Assembly (NCBI GenBank): GCA_963811885.1
Contig: CAWETB010000002.1
Span: 434,001-498,000, forward strand
Direction of reading: 5' to 3'
DNA from: Gaiellasilicea sp963811885
GTDB taxonomy: Bacteria > Actinomycetota > Thermoleophilia > Gaiellales > Gaiellaceae
Length of the DNA stretch: 64,000 bases
Positions 28,518-36,990 of this stretch are shown in pieces (the stretch's first letter is position 1; each line of letters starts with the position of its first letter). The notes beneath the pieces were generated by a model. It saw only the letters and a list, made by a program, of their open reading frames with translations, had not been told where the DNA came from and ran no database searches. Made by a program: the position numbers and the translations under genes.

Positions 28518-29140
28518 CGGCCGCCGGCCTCCTCGACGAGGATCTTCATCGGCGCCCAGTCCCAGATCTTCAGGCCGGACGCGTCGAAAGCGGCGTCGGC
28601 CGCGCCCTCGGCGACGAGCATGTGCGCCCAGAAGTCGCCGAAGCCGCGGACGTGCCACGCGTCGTACGCCCGCGCGGGCGGCGGCCGCTCGAGCCCGTAG
28701 AGGATGGTCGCGTCCTCGAGCCGCCCGACCCCCGAGACGTGGATCGGCTCACCGTCGGCGAAGGCGCCCGAGCCGCGCTCGGCCCACCAGCGCCTGCCGA
28801 GCGCGGGCGCCGAGACGACCGCGATTCGCTCGGCGTAGGCGATCAGCGTCGCCCAGACGGGGATGCCGCGCGTGTAGTTGCGGGTGCCGTCGATCGGGTC
28901 GAGGATCCAGCCGCTCGTGTCCTCGCCGCCCTCCTCCTCGCCGAGCACGGCCTCGCCCGGACGTTCCTGCGCGATTCGGCCTCGCAGTGTCGACTCGACG
29001 AGCCGGTCGGCCTCGGACACCGGCGTCAGGTCCGGCTTCGTCTCCACGTGGAGATCGGCGGCCCGGAAGCGCGCCATCGCGATCGAGTCGGCGTCGTCGG
29101 CGAGAGAGAGCGCGAACGCGAGGTCGTCGTCGGGCTCCAC
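28463..29140 (-). CDS. inositol monophosphatase-family phosphatase, HisN-like (225 aa)
   Basis: A metal-dependent phosphatase. The metal-binding motifs are LGEEEGGEDT, WILDPIDGTRNYTRGIP and KIWDWAPMKILVEEAGG. The order and the SEADRLVE segment resemble the IMPase-like histidinol-phosphate phosphatases (HisN) of actinobacteria. Without his genes nearby, an inositol or other sugar phosphate remains possible. The start is GTG 29140, preceded by TAGGCT and 6 bases on the minus strand. Confidence 0.85.
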   Translation of the reverse strand: MEPDDDLAFALSLADDADSIAMARFRAADLHVETKPDLTPVSEADRLVESTLRGRIAQERPGEAVLGEEEGGEDTSGWILDPIDGTRNYTRGIPVWATLIAYAERIAVVSAPALGRRWWAERGSGAFADGEPIHVSGVGRLEDATILYGLERPPPARAYDAWHVRGFGDFWAHMLVAEGAADAAFDASGLKIWDWAPMKILVEEAGGRYEDSVSWNGVLDVSELR

Positions 29141-29146
29141 TCGGGG

Positions 29147-29152
29147 AGCCTA
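29147..29152 (-). promoter_or_regulatory. putative -10 box TAGGCT of the IMPase-family gene
   Basis: On the minus strand TAGGCT is followed by exactly 6 bases and GTG 29140. It overlaps the stop codon of the upstream exported-protein gene. Confidence 0.4.
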
Positions 29153-30965
29153 ACGACCACCCTTGACGACCGAGAACGTGGGCTTCGAGACCTTCAGCGC
29201 CGCCGGCGTCGACCACGCCATCTGGGGGCGCTTGAGGAACGAGTGGTTGTAGCCGCGGACGCGGTAGTACCAGCTGCCGGGGTCGAGCGGGAGCAGCGAC
29301 GACGTCGCTCCGGTCACCAGGGAGCCGAGCGGGCGCCACGGATCGGCGGTCTTGCTCCACTGGATCTCGTACTCCTGGGCGCCGAGGACGGACTGCCAGG
29401 CAACGAGCGGCGTACCGTAGAACGACGGAGCCGTGCGCACGGCCGAGGTCAGCCGGCCCTTGGGGGAGAGCCCACTTGCAAAGGGACGGCTCGACGCGGT
29501 GACGACCGGCGGGGTCGCCTTGCCGAAGCGCATGACGCGGCCGGACTGGCAGGCGTCCTGCGGCAGCTCGGTCTCGCGATACCGGATCTGAATCGGTGCG
29601 CCCGGAGCCGGAGGCATGGTCGTCGGCTTGGGCTCGACGACGACGGGAACGACGGTCCAGTAGTACCCGCCCGCCGGCCAGGCGGTGTCGGGCAGGTCGA
29701 CCTTGGCTGCAGTCGTCGCGGCGGGGGCAGCGCCGGTCGAGCCGGTTGTGGTGCTCGCGGGGTCTTGGCTGCCTGCTCGTTCGTGCAGAAACGGTGCCGT
29801 CGAGCATCAGGGCTCTCGCCCTCGACGCCGTGGTCGAGCGTGTTGCCTCGCGCAAACGCGAGCAAGTCCGTGTCGCACCGGCAGCTGGAGCGGTCCCGTC
29901 GTGCGAGGCGCATACGCCGGGCTGCCGACGACGGCGCCGCGGTAGACGATGTTGACGCAGTCCTCGTCCGTCGCCACGTAGACGCGGAAGAGCTCAGCCG
30001 GTGTGCCGCCGTTGAAGTCCAGCGGGCCGCCGCTGTCGCCGCTGAAGGCGAAGCCGGGCGTGAGCGCATGTGCAGAGACCGGGCGACGCGTTCGACGTCG
30101 ACGTCGGACACCGCCGCGACGTCTCCGAGCACGCCGAGCGAGAGCGGTGGCTGCACGTCGGTGTAGACGGGGCTCCATGGGCCCCACGTCGTCGCCGGCA
30201 AGCCCGGAGACGACCTCACCGTAGAGCGCGCGCTGGGCGCGGACGCGGAACTGGATCGAGCCCGTGAAGAACGGGTTCGTGCGGTGGAACGTGTACAGAT
30301 CACGCGCGTCGGCGACGTTCGTCGTCGTCAGGAACGTGGTCTTGGCGCCGTAAGATCCAGACCTGGTAGGCCGTCGCGCCGTCGACCGGCGACCAGCGGA
30401 CAAGCCCGGGATGCGGGCTCTTGAGGTCCTTCGGGACGCTCGACCAGCGGGTGTTGAAGCCGTAGGGCGCGCTCCAGGAGGTGGGGCCCTTGTTCGTGAT
30501 CGCGCGGACGTGTGCGTAGAGGGCGTACGGCGAGCCGGTGATCCAGGGCAAGGCGAGATCGATGGACACCGTCGGCGTGCGCAGGTTCTTGTAGAGCTTT
30601 GCCAGCTTCGCGGCCGCCGTCTCCGCGGTGGTCGTCGTCGCGGGAGGCGTGGTCGTGGTCGTCGGCGCGACGAATTCGTCGTTCGCGTTCGACCAGACGA
30701 TCGAGCTCTCCGTGAACGACTTGCTGGTCGCCAGCTCGAATTCGTACCGGATGGCGCCGCGGACGGGCGTCCACGCAAACGAGGGTGTGCGGTCGAACTC
30801 ATGCTTCACGGGCTCGTCGGTGCGCAGCAGGAATGCTCTCAGGCCCTGTGGCGTGACTGCCGGACGGTCGATCCGCGCCTCGGCGACGCCGGTGAGCGCG
30901 AGCGCGAGCACTCCGAAAACGGCGAGCAGCAGAAGACGACGGACCGCAATCATCCCGGCCTTCAT
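29150..30965 (-). CDS. large exported protein of unknown function, fibronectin III-like segments (about 600 aa, several frameshifts)
   Basis: The N-terminus has a signal peptide (RRLLLLAVFGVLALALTGVA, then AEARIDRP). Pieces in three frames join into one product: FAWTPVRGAIRYEFELATSK, a Thr-rich linker (PTTTTTPPATTTT), LVRWSPVDGATAYQVW, FYTFHR-like segments, FAFSGDSGGPLDFNGGTPAE, and at the end AQEYEIQWSKTADPWRPLG and GSWYYRVRGYNHSF. The repeated W..V.GA..Y.. and YYRVRG patterns are those of fibronectin type III domains. Breaks are near 30350, 30215, 30075, 29895 and 29700 (approximate). I do not know its function; it is probably surface-located. Confidence 0.6.
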
Positions 30966-30986
30966 CGGCCGTTGCGCTGCGAAGCT

Positions 30987-32108
30987 TTAGGTCGGGCTTG
31001 GCTCCAACAGGCGAGCCGCAGCGAGGACGAGGGCGTCAGCGCCGGCACGGCCGGCGATCTGGAGCGACACGGGCAAGCCCTCCGTCTCGCCGCACGGCAG
31101 GGCGAGCGCCGGCCACCCGAGCGACGAGAAGGGGTAGGTGAAGCGGATCAGCGCCTCGCGCACGTCCAGGTCGCCGGCGGTGACTCCGCGCTGGAGCGGC
31201 GGCGGCACGATCGGCAGCGTCGGCGTCAGCACCAGGTCGAGCCCGTCGAGCGCCTCCTCGACCTCCTCTCGGTACAGGCGGCGCAGCCGCTCGGCCTGCT
31301 CGACGTCCCGGTCGCGCACGGCGAAGCAGCGCTCCAGCTTGACCCGCACGTCCTCCCCGTAGAGCTCGGCGTTCTCGGCGTAGAGCTCGCGGTGGACGTC
31401 GGCGACCTCGCGCGCGAAGACGGCGTAGGTGTCGGCGGGCACGAGCGGCAGCTCGACCGCGCGGCGGCGTGGGAAGCGGCTGACCGCGGCCTCGACCCGG
31501 TCACGCACCCCGGGGTCGGCGAGCTCCGTCCAGGCGACGCCGACCTCGAGCTGCTCGAGCGACTCGAGCTCGACGGGCTCGAACCCGGGCGCCAGCACCT
31601 CGAGCATCCGCCGGCAGCTCTCGACGTCCCCGGCGATCGGGCCGGCGGTGTCGAAGCTCGCCGCCAGCGGCCAGCAGCCGTCGAGCGGGACGAGACCGTG
31701 GGTCGGCTTGTGCCCGACGACGCCGCAGCAGGCGGCGGGAATCCGGATCGAGCCGGCCGAGTCGGTGCCGAGCGCCGCCTCCGCGAGGCCCGCTGCGACC
31801 GCGGCCGCCGAGCCACCGCTCGAGCCGCCCGCGACCCGGCCCGGGAAACGTGGATTCGGCACGTCGCCGAAGTGCGGGTTCTCGGACGTCGTGCCGTACG
31901 CGAACTCGTGCAGGTTCGTCTTGCCGACGTTCGCGTAGCCCGCGTCCTCGAGCAGCTGCACCGCCGCCGCGGTTGCGGTCGGAACGTGGCCGGCGAAGAT
32001 CGCGGAGCCGTAGGTCGTCTCGAGCCCGGCGGTGTCGAAGAGGTCCTTGACCGCGAGGCGGATCCCGGCCGCAGGCGAGTCCGGCTGGGCGAGGAAGATG
32101 TTCGTCAT
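30987..32108 (-). CDS. amidase-signature family hydrolase (373 aa)
   Basis: Ser-cisSer-Lys amidase. The lysine lies in GIRLAVKDLFDTAG, the signature in RVAGGSSGGSAAAVAAGLAE, and the cis-serine/serine pair in LGTDSAGSIRIPAACCG, followed by VGHKPTHGLVP. It is shorter than GatA (about 480 aa) and lies far from gatB/gatC, so a general amide hydrolase is more likely than a tRNA amidotransferase subunit. It is complete in one frame; start ATG 32108. Confidence 0.9.
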   Translation of the reverse strand: MTNIFLAQPDSPAAGIRLAVKDLFDTAGLETTYGSAIFAGHVPTATAAAVQLLEDAGYANVGKTNLHEFAYGTTSENPHFGDVPNPRFPGRVAGGSSGGSAAAVAAGLAEAALGTDSAGSIRIPAACCGVVGHKPTHGLVPLDGCWPLAASFDTAGPIAGDVESCRRMLEVLAPGFEPVELESLEQLEVGVAWTELADPGVRDRVEAAVSRFPRRRAVELPLVPADTYAVFAREVADVHRELYAENAELYGEDVRVKLERCFAVRDRDVEQAERLRRLYREEVEEALDGLDLVLTPTLPIVPPPLQRGVTAGDLDVREALIRFTYPFSSLGWPALALPCGETEGLPVSLQIAGRAGADALVLAAARLLEPSPT

Positions 32109-32150
32109 GTCGGCGAGCCGGCCGCGAAGCGGCCCTTCAGGGATCTGCGC

Positions 32151-32179
32151 GCTCGGAATCCGCTCTGCGGATTCCGAGC
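32151..32179. repeat. perfect 13-bp inverted repeat
   Basis: Arms GCTCGGAATCCGC and GCGGATTCCGAGC are separated by TCT and extended by imperfect GCGC pairing. It lies between the cytochrome oxidase unit and the amidase gene. There is no T-run on either strand, so it may be a processing or termination hairpin or a protein-binding palindrome. Confidence 0.6.
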
Positions 32180-32192
32180 TTGCGCGGCAACA

Positions 32193-32318
32193 TCAGTCGA
32201 GCGCGGAGTAGAGGAGCGCGATGCCGATCGTGCCGGCGAAGAGGAGCAGCGCGATCCCGAACAGCGCCCAGCCGAGGGCGAGGTTCTTGCTCTCGAGCTC
32301 CGGGGTCAGCTCTTTCAC
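32193..32318 (-). CDS. 41-residue single-membrane-span protein at the end of the oxidase unit
   Basis: GTG 32318 overlaps the ctaB stop by four bases (GTGA). The product begins MKELTPELESKNLALGWALF and continues with one hydrophobic helix (GIALLLFAGTIGIALLYSALD). Tiny single-span subunits accompany heme-copper oxidases in many bacteria, so it may be an accessory oxidase subunit; that is inference from position and topology. Confidence 0.6.
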   Translation of the reverse strand: MKELTPELESKNLALGWALFGIALLLFAGTIGIALLYSALD

Positions 32319-33490
32319 AGCAGCACCGGGTCCAGGGCTGCCGCGACGAAGAGCAGCGCCAGATAGAGGAGCGAGTAGTGGAAGAGCACGCCCGCGTTCC
32401 GGCGCGTCGGCGTCCGGCGCAGGTGCCACGCCATCACGAGGAAGATGCCGCCGAGCAGCACCGCGGCCGCGGAGTACAGCGGGCCGAGCCAGAAGCCGAC
32501 GGCGAGCGTGAATGCGACGAGCACGATCGAGTACCAGACGATCTGCTTCGTCGTCTCCTCGTCGCCCTTCACGACCGGCAGCATCGGCACCTGGGCAGCC
32601 GCGTAGTTCTCCTTGATCAGCAGCGCGAGCGCCCAGAAGTGCGGCGGCGTCCAGAGGAAGACGATCAGGAAGAGCCAGAGCGCCGGCAGGCCGAGGTTGC
32701 CGCTCGCGGCCGCGTAGCCCACCAGCGGAGGCACGGCGCCGGCGGCGCCGCCGATGACGATGTTCTGCGGCGTCGAGCGCTTCAGCCAGCGGGTGTAGAC
32801 GACGACGTAGAAGAGGTTGCCGACGAGCGCGAGGGTCGCCGTGAGCACGTTGACCGTGCTCGCGAGGAGGACGAACGAGAGCGCCGAGAGCGTGAGGCCG
32901 AACTCGAGCGCGTGCGCCGGCGGGACGCGACCCGCCGCCACCGGCCGCTTCTCGGTGCGCTTCCCCATCAGCCGGTCGATGTCGGCGTCGAGCACGTGGT
33001 TGAGGGCGCTGGCGCCGCCACACGCGAGCGCGAGGCCCACCATCGTGGTGACGAAGAGCCCGAGCGGCGGCACGCCCTGGGCGCCGACGAACATCCCGGC
33101 GGCCCCGGTGACGAGCAGGAGCGACATGATCCGCGGCTTCGTCAGCGTCACGTAGTCGCGCCAGGGGCCTGCGCTGACGCGTTCCCCGCGGAAGCACAGC
33201 GCCGCCGAGACCGCGGCGGCGGCAAGTGCGGCCGAGGCGAGCACGACGTGGATCCCGGTCGCGGTGAGTGCGGCTGCAGCGCCGAAGAGGCCGAGCGCGA
33301 GCAGCGACGGCACGACCAGCCGGCGGTGCGCCCACCAGGCGGCGACCACGACCGCGGCGAGCGGCGGCACCGCGAGGGCGGAGACGACGTCGTGCCCGAC
33401 GCCGGCTGCCCCGGAGGCGACGGCGAGCACCGTTCCCGCGACGCCGCCGAGCGCCGCAGCCTGGAGCCAGAATCCGGGTCTAGATCTCAC
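32315..33490 (-). CDS. ctaB: heme O synthase (protoheme IX farnesyltransferase) with N-terminal extension (391 aa)
   Basis: A UbiA-family membrane enzyme farnesylating heme b for the oxidase. Signatures are YVTLTKPRIMSLL, NHVLDADIDRLMGKRTEKRP and, in the second half, VFLWTPPHFWALAL and YSIVLVAFT. The catalytic part starts near residue 108. The first ~105 residues add about four hydrophobic helices, including GIHVVLASAAL, and resemble part of a heme A synthase (CtaA)-like membrane bundle. GTG 33490 overlaps the ctaD end by 11 bases. Confidence 0.92.
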   Translation of the reverse strand: MRSRPGFWLQAAALGGVAGTVLAVASGAAGVGHDVVSALAVPPLAAVVVAAWWAHRRLVVPSLLALGLFGAAAALTATGIHVVLASAALAAAAVSAALCFRGERVSAGPWRDYVTLTKPRIMSLLLVTGAAGMFVGAQGVPPLGLFVTTMVGLALACGGASALNHVLDADIDRLMGKRTEKRPVAAGRVPPAHALEFGLTLSALSFVLLASTVNVLTATLALVGNLFYVVVYTRWLKRSTPQNIVIGGAAGAVPPLVGYAAASGNLGLPALWLFLIVFLWTPPHFWALALLIKENYAAAQVPMLPVVKGDEETTKQIVWYSIVLVAFTLAVGFWLGPLYSAAAVLLGGIFLVMAWHLRRTPTRRNAGVLFHYSLLYLALLFVAAALDPVLL

Positions 33491-35108
33491 CGCGATCCCT
33501 CAGCTTACGCCGCAGGTCGTAGAGCGGACGGGCGCTCGTCACGTACGGGACCTCGTCGAAGTTGTGGGCCGGCGGCGGCGACGTCGTGTACCACTCGAGC
33601 GTGTCCGCGAGCCACGGGTCGTTCCCCGCGCGGCGGCCCTTCCGCGAGGCGAACGCGTTCCAGATGAAGAACAGGATCCCGAGCCCCATCACGTACGAGC
33701 CGATCGTCGAGGCCAGGTTGTAGTCCTCCAGCATCCCGACGTCCTCGTAGGTGTAGATCCGCCGCGGCATCCCCAGCAGTCCCAGCATGTGCTGCGGGAA
33801 GAAGGTGACGTTGAAGCCGACGAAGATCAGCCAGAAGGCGATCTTGCCGAGGCGCTCGTCGAGCATCCGCCCGAAGAACTTCGGCCACCAGTAGGTGAGC
33901 CCGCCGAGGATCGCGAGCAGCGAGCCGCCGAAGAGGACGTAGTGGAAGTGGGCGACGACGTAGTAGGTGTCGTGCAGCTGCCAGTCGACCGGGAAGGCGG
34001 CCAGGAAGATCCCGGAGAGGCCGCCGATCGTGAAGACGCTGACGAAGCCGAGCGCGTACAGCATCGGCGTGTCGAAGTGGATGTTCCCCCGCCAGAGCGT
34101 CGCGAGCCAGTTGAAGATCTTCACGCCGGTCGGGACGGCGATCACCATCGAGGAGATCATGAAGAAGGCGTTCAGGAACGGCGGCATCCCGACCGTGAAC
34201 ATGTGGTGCGCCCACACGAGCATCGAGAAGAAGGCGATCCCGGCCGTCGAGAACGCGACCGCCTTGTAGCCGAAGATCGGCTTGCGCGCGAAGACGGGGA
34301 TGATCTCCGAGATCATCCCGAAAGCCGGCAGCACCATGATGTAGACCTCGGGGTGGCCGAAGAACCAGAACACGTGCTGGTAGAGCACGGCGTTTCCGCC
34401 CTTGTCGGGCAGGAAGAAGTGCGTGCCGGCCTGGCGGTCGAGCAGCAGCAGGGTCAGCCCCGCGGAGAGCGTCGGCAGCACCGCCACGAGCAGCACGGCG
34501 TAGGTGCCGACCGCCCAGATGAAGAGCGGCATGCGCGTCCAGGTCATGCCCTGGGTCCGCATGTTCGCGATCGTGACGATGAAGTTGATCGCGCCCGCGA
34601 GCGACGAGAGCGTCAGCACGTGCAGCGCGAGGATCCAGAGGTCCTGGCCGTTGCCGATGGTCCCCGCGGAGAGCGGCGGGTAGGACGTCCAGCCGGACCT
34701 GGCGGCGCCGCCCTGGGCGAAGAACGAGAACAGCAGGATGATGCCGCCGAAGAGGAAGAGCCAGTACGAGAGCGCGTTCAGGCGCGGGAACGCCATGTCG
34801 CGGGCGCCGATCATCAGCGGCACGAGGTAGTTGGCGAAGCCGGCCAGGATCGGGACGACGACGAGGAAGACCATCGTCGTGCCGTGCATCGTCAGGACCT
34901 CGTTGTAGGAATCGCGCGTCAGGAAGTCGTTCCCCGCCTGCGAGAGCTGCGTCCGCATCAGCATCGCCATCACCCCGCCGGCGAGGAAGAACACCCCCGA
35001 GGTGACGATGTAGAGGATCCCGATCCGCTTGTGGTCCACCGTGACGAGCCAGCCCGCGATGCGGCCGCGCTGCCAGGTGGGGACCGGTGTCTCGGCGTTA
35101 GCCGCCAA
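33480..35108 (-). CDS. ctaD: cytochrome c oxidase subunit I (542 aa)
   Basis: The catalytic heme-copper subunit with twelve or so helices. Ligands and motifs: YNEVLTMHGTTMVFL (low-spin heme His), WFFGHPEVYIMVLPAFG (CuB His and Tyr), VWAHHMFTVGMP (CuB His pair) and VVAHFHYVLFGGS (heme a/a3 His). The start is TTG 35108; AAGGAG lies 4-5 bases upstream inside the end of the subunit II gene, which supports this rare start. Order: subunit II, subunit I, heme O synthase. No subunit III gene is seen. Confidence 0.96.
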   Translation of the reverse strand: MAANAETPVPTWQRGRIAGWLVTVDHKRIGILYIVTSGVFFLAGGVMAMLMRTQLSQAGNDFLTRDSYNEVLTMHGTTMVFLVVVPILAGFANYLVPLMIGARDMAFPRLNALSYWLFLFGGIILLFSFFAQGGAARSGWTSYPPLSAGTIGNGQDLWILALHVLTLSSLAGAINFIVTIANMRTQGMTWTRMPLFIWAVGTYAVLLVAVLPTLSAGLTLLLLDRQAGTHFFLPDKGGNAVLYQHVFWFFGHPEVYIMVLPAFGMISEIIPVFARKPIFGYKAVAFSTAGIAFFSMLVWAHHMFTVGMPPFLNAFFMISSMVIAVPTGVKIFNWLATLWRGNIHFDTPMLYALGFVSVFTIGGLSGIFLAAFPVDWQLHDTYYVVAHFHYVLFGGSLLAILGGLTYWWPKFFGRMLDERLGKIAFWLIFVGFNVTFFPQHMLGLLGMPRRIYTYEDVGMLEDYNLASTIGSYVMGLGILFFIWNAFASRKGRRAGNDPWLADTLEWYTTSPPPAHNFDEVPYVTSARPLYDLRRKLRDRGEI

Positions 35109-36058
35109 GGAGCTCCTTCTGCAGGTAGTCGGTGAGGGCGTTCATCTGGCGCTCGTCCCAGCTCTTGCCGACCGGCGGCATCTCGTTGCGCCCGTTGCGG
35201 ATCACCTGCTCGACCGCCTCCGGGTCGTCGAGCAGCGGGTTGCCGGCCAACGGGGGCCCGATGTCGCCCTCGCCGGCGAGCCCGTGGCACTTCCCGCAGG
35301 CACCGCGGAACGTCTCGGCGCCGAGGTTCGACGTCCCCGCCTCCTGCGCGCGCGGCTTCTCGGGCGAGCCACGCGTCGAACTGGCGGGGCGGCATCGCCT
35401 CCACCTCCGCCGTCATCAGCGCGTGCAGGCCGCCGCAGAGCTCGGCGCACTGGCCGCGGTAGATCCCGGGCGCCTCCGCGCTGAACCACGTCTCGTTGAC
35501 CCTGCCGGGGATCGCGTCGAACTTGCCGCCGAGCGCCGGGATCCACCAGGAGTGGATCACCCCGTAGTCAGGCGCCGTCACCTCCAACCGCGTCGTCTGC
35601 CCGACGGGCGCGCGCAGCCGGTCGACGGCGATGACGCCGTTCGGGTAGATGAAGTTCCAGTAGTACTGGTGGCCCTCGACCGTCACCTCGACCCGGTCGG
35701 CGGCGGGGACGTCCTCGATCCCGGGGAGCTTGTAGAAGATGAACGAGCCGATCGCGACCAGGATCAGGACCGGCGCGACCGTCCACGCCAGCTCCAGGTT
35801 CGTGTTGCCGTGCACCTGCGCGCCGTCCATGTCGCGGGGGCGGCGGTCGGCGCGGTAGCGGACGATGAACCAGACGAGCGTGCCCTGGACGATGACGAAG
35901 ATCACGCCGGTGAAGATCGCGATCCAGAGGTAGCTCTGGTTGATCCGCTCGGCGTTCGGCGAGGCCGGCTCGACCGGCGTGAAACCCGGTTCCCCCGCGA
36001 AGGCCGCGCCGGAGAGCGCGAGCGCGCAGAGCACGACAACTGCGAGGATCCGGCCCAC
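35098..36058 (-). CDS. ctaC: cytochrome c oxidase subunit II with C-terminal cytochrome c domain (about 319 aa, one frameshift)
   Basis: Signal peptide ILAVVVLCALALSGAAFAGE, a transmembrane hairpin (SYLWIAIFTGVIFVIVQG, then APVLILVAIGSFIFY) and a CuA domain. The CuA ligands lie in YGVIHSWWIPALGGK and YRGQCAELCGGLHALM. After FDAWLARE a frameshift (35345-35375) moves to a frame reading LGAETFRGACGKCHGLAGEG. CGKCH is a c-type heme site, so this is a caa3-type subunit. I prefer GTG 36058 because TAGAAT lies 8 bases before it. Confidence 0.9.
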
Positions 36059-36066
36059 GGGCTGCC

Positions 36067-36072
36067 ATTCTA
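36067..36072 (-). promoter_or_regulatory. putative -10 box TAGAAT of the cytochrome oxidase unit
   Basis: On the minus strand TAGAAT is followed by 8 bases and GTG 36058. It touches the start codon of the divergent small gene at 36072, so the two promoters overlap. Confidence 0.45.
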
Positions 36073-36374
36073 TGAAGGTGGCCAAGGCGGTGCGCAGCGG
36101 AACCCGCGTCGAGCTTCCGGCGGGTGTCGGGAGGCCGACCGAGGTCTACGTCAACGGTGTCGTGCAGCGTGCGGGCGCCGACTACCGGCTCGAGAACGGG
36201 TCGCTCGTCTTCTCGCGGGAGCTCCATCAGGAGGGCAAGCTCGGCTTCTGGCGCTGGACGTCGATCGTCTTCGGCGTGGCGGGCACCTACCGCCAGAACG
36301 ACGTCGTCGACGTCATCTACGAGAGCGCCGCCGGCGGCCGGACGGTGGCCAGCAACCTCCCGGTCGAGCCCTAG
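36072..36374 (+). CDS. conserved-looking small protein of unknown function (100 aa)
   Basis: A soluble beta-rich protein starting MKVAKAVRSGTRVELP with the segments TEVYVNGVVQRAGADYRLEN and VVDVIYESAAGG. It reads like a compact beta-sandwich; I recognise no family. It diverges from ctaC and its stop lies one base from the TetR gene end. ATG 36072 is the only sensible start. Confidence 0.55.
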   Translation: MKVAKAVRSGTRVELPAGVGRPTEVYVNGVVQRAGADYRLENGSLVFSRELHQEGKLGFWRWTSIVFGVAGTYRQNDVVDVIYESAAGGRTVASNLPVEP

Positions 36375-36375
36375 G

Positions 36376-36990
36376 TCACGCCTGCGCGGGTACCGAGATC
36401 GCCGAGATCGCGGTGCTGATCATCGCGGCCTCTGCTTCGGGCTCCGGAAGTCGGCCGGCTTGGATTTCGTGGCTCGCGGCGTGAACGATCGCGCGGGTCA
36501 CGGCGAGCTGCCAGGTGACCGGAAGATCGCGCCGGAAGCTGCCCTGTTTCTGGCCGCGTTCGATCAGGGGCTCGAGCTGGTCGAGCATGGGGAGGTGGCG
36601 GCGGTGGAGCTCCTCTGCCGAGAGCCGGGCGGTGTTGAGCGTGAGCAGACCGTGGAACTGCGCGAGCTGACGCCAGGTGGCGCGGAGCACGCGCTCCAGG
36701 GCCTCGATCGGCTCGCCGCGGTGGGGCTCGGCGGCTCTCATCGCGTCGGCGACCTGTGTGACGGCGTGCTCCATGACCGCGTCGAGGAGCGCCGTCCGGG
36801 TCGGGAAGTGGACGTAGACGGTCCCGCGGACGACGCCTGCGCGGCGAGCGATCTCCGACATGCTGCTGTCGGGATCGCTCGCGAGCGCTTCGAGGGCGGC
36901 GTCGAGGATGGCGGCGACGCTGCGATCGGCGTCGGCCCGGCGGCGCTTCGGGGCGGGCGCTTCGGCGGTTGTCGGAGTCGACTTCGGCAT
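36376..36990 (-). CDS. TetR-family transcriptional regulator (204 aa)
   Basis: The N-terminal helix-turn-helix is preceded by a basic tail (APKRRRADADRSVAAILDAA), then SMSEIARRAGVVRGTVYVHF and PTRTALLDAVMEHA. The C-terminal ligand domain contains LARFHGLLTLNTARLS-like helices. Its ATG overlaps the efflux-gene stop (TGATG on the minus strand), so it is the second gene of its own target operon. The likely target is the pair of palindromes at 38455-38499; the ligand is unknown. Confidence 0.9.
   Translation of the reverse strand: MPKSTPTTAEAPAPKRRRADADRSVAAILDAALEALASDPDSSMSEIARRAGVVRGTVYVHFPTRTALLDAVMEHAVTQVADAMRAAEPHRGEPIEALERVLRATWRQLAQFHGLLTLNTARLSAEELHRRHLPMLDQLEPLIERGQKQGSFRRDLPVTWQLAVTRAIVHAASHEIQAGRLPEPEAEAAMISTAISAISVPAQA

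Noticed and set aside
27755..30166. Plus-strand frame of 803 codons across opcA and the minus-strand genes
   Set aside because: Composition and position show it is an antisense/other-frame shadow; real genes in this stretch carry recognisable motifs on their own strands.
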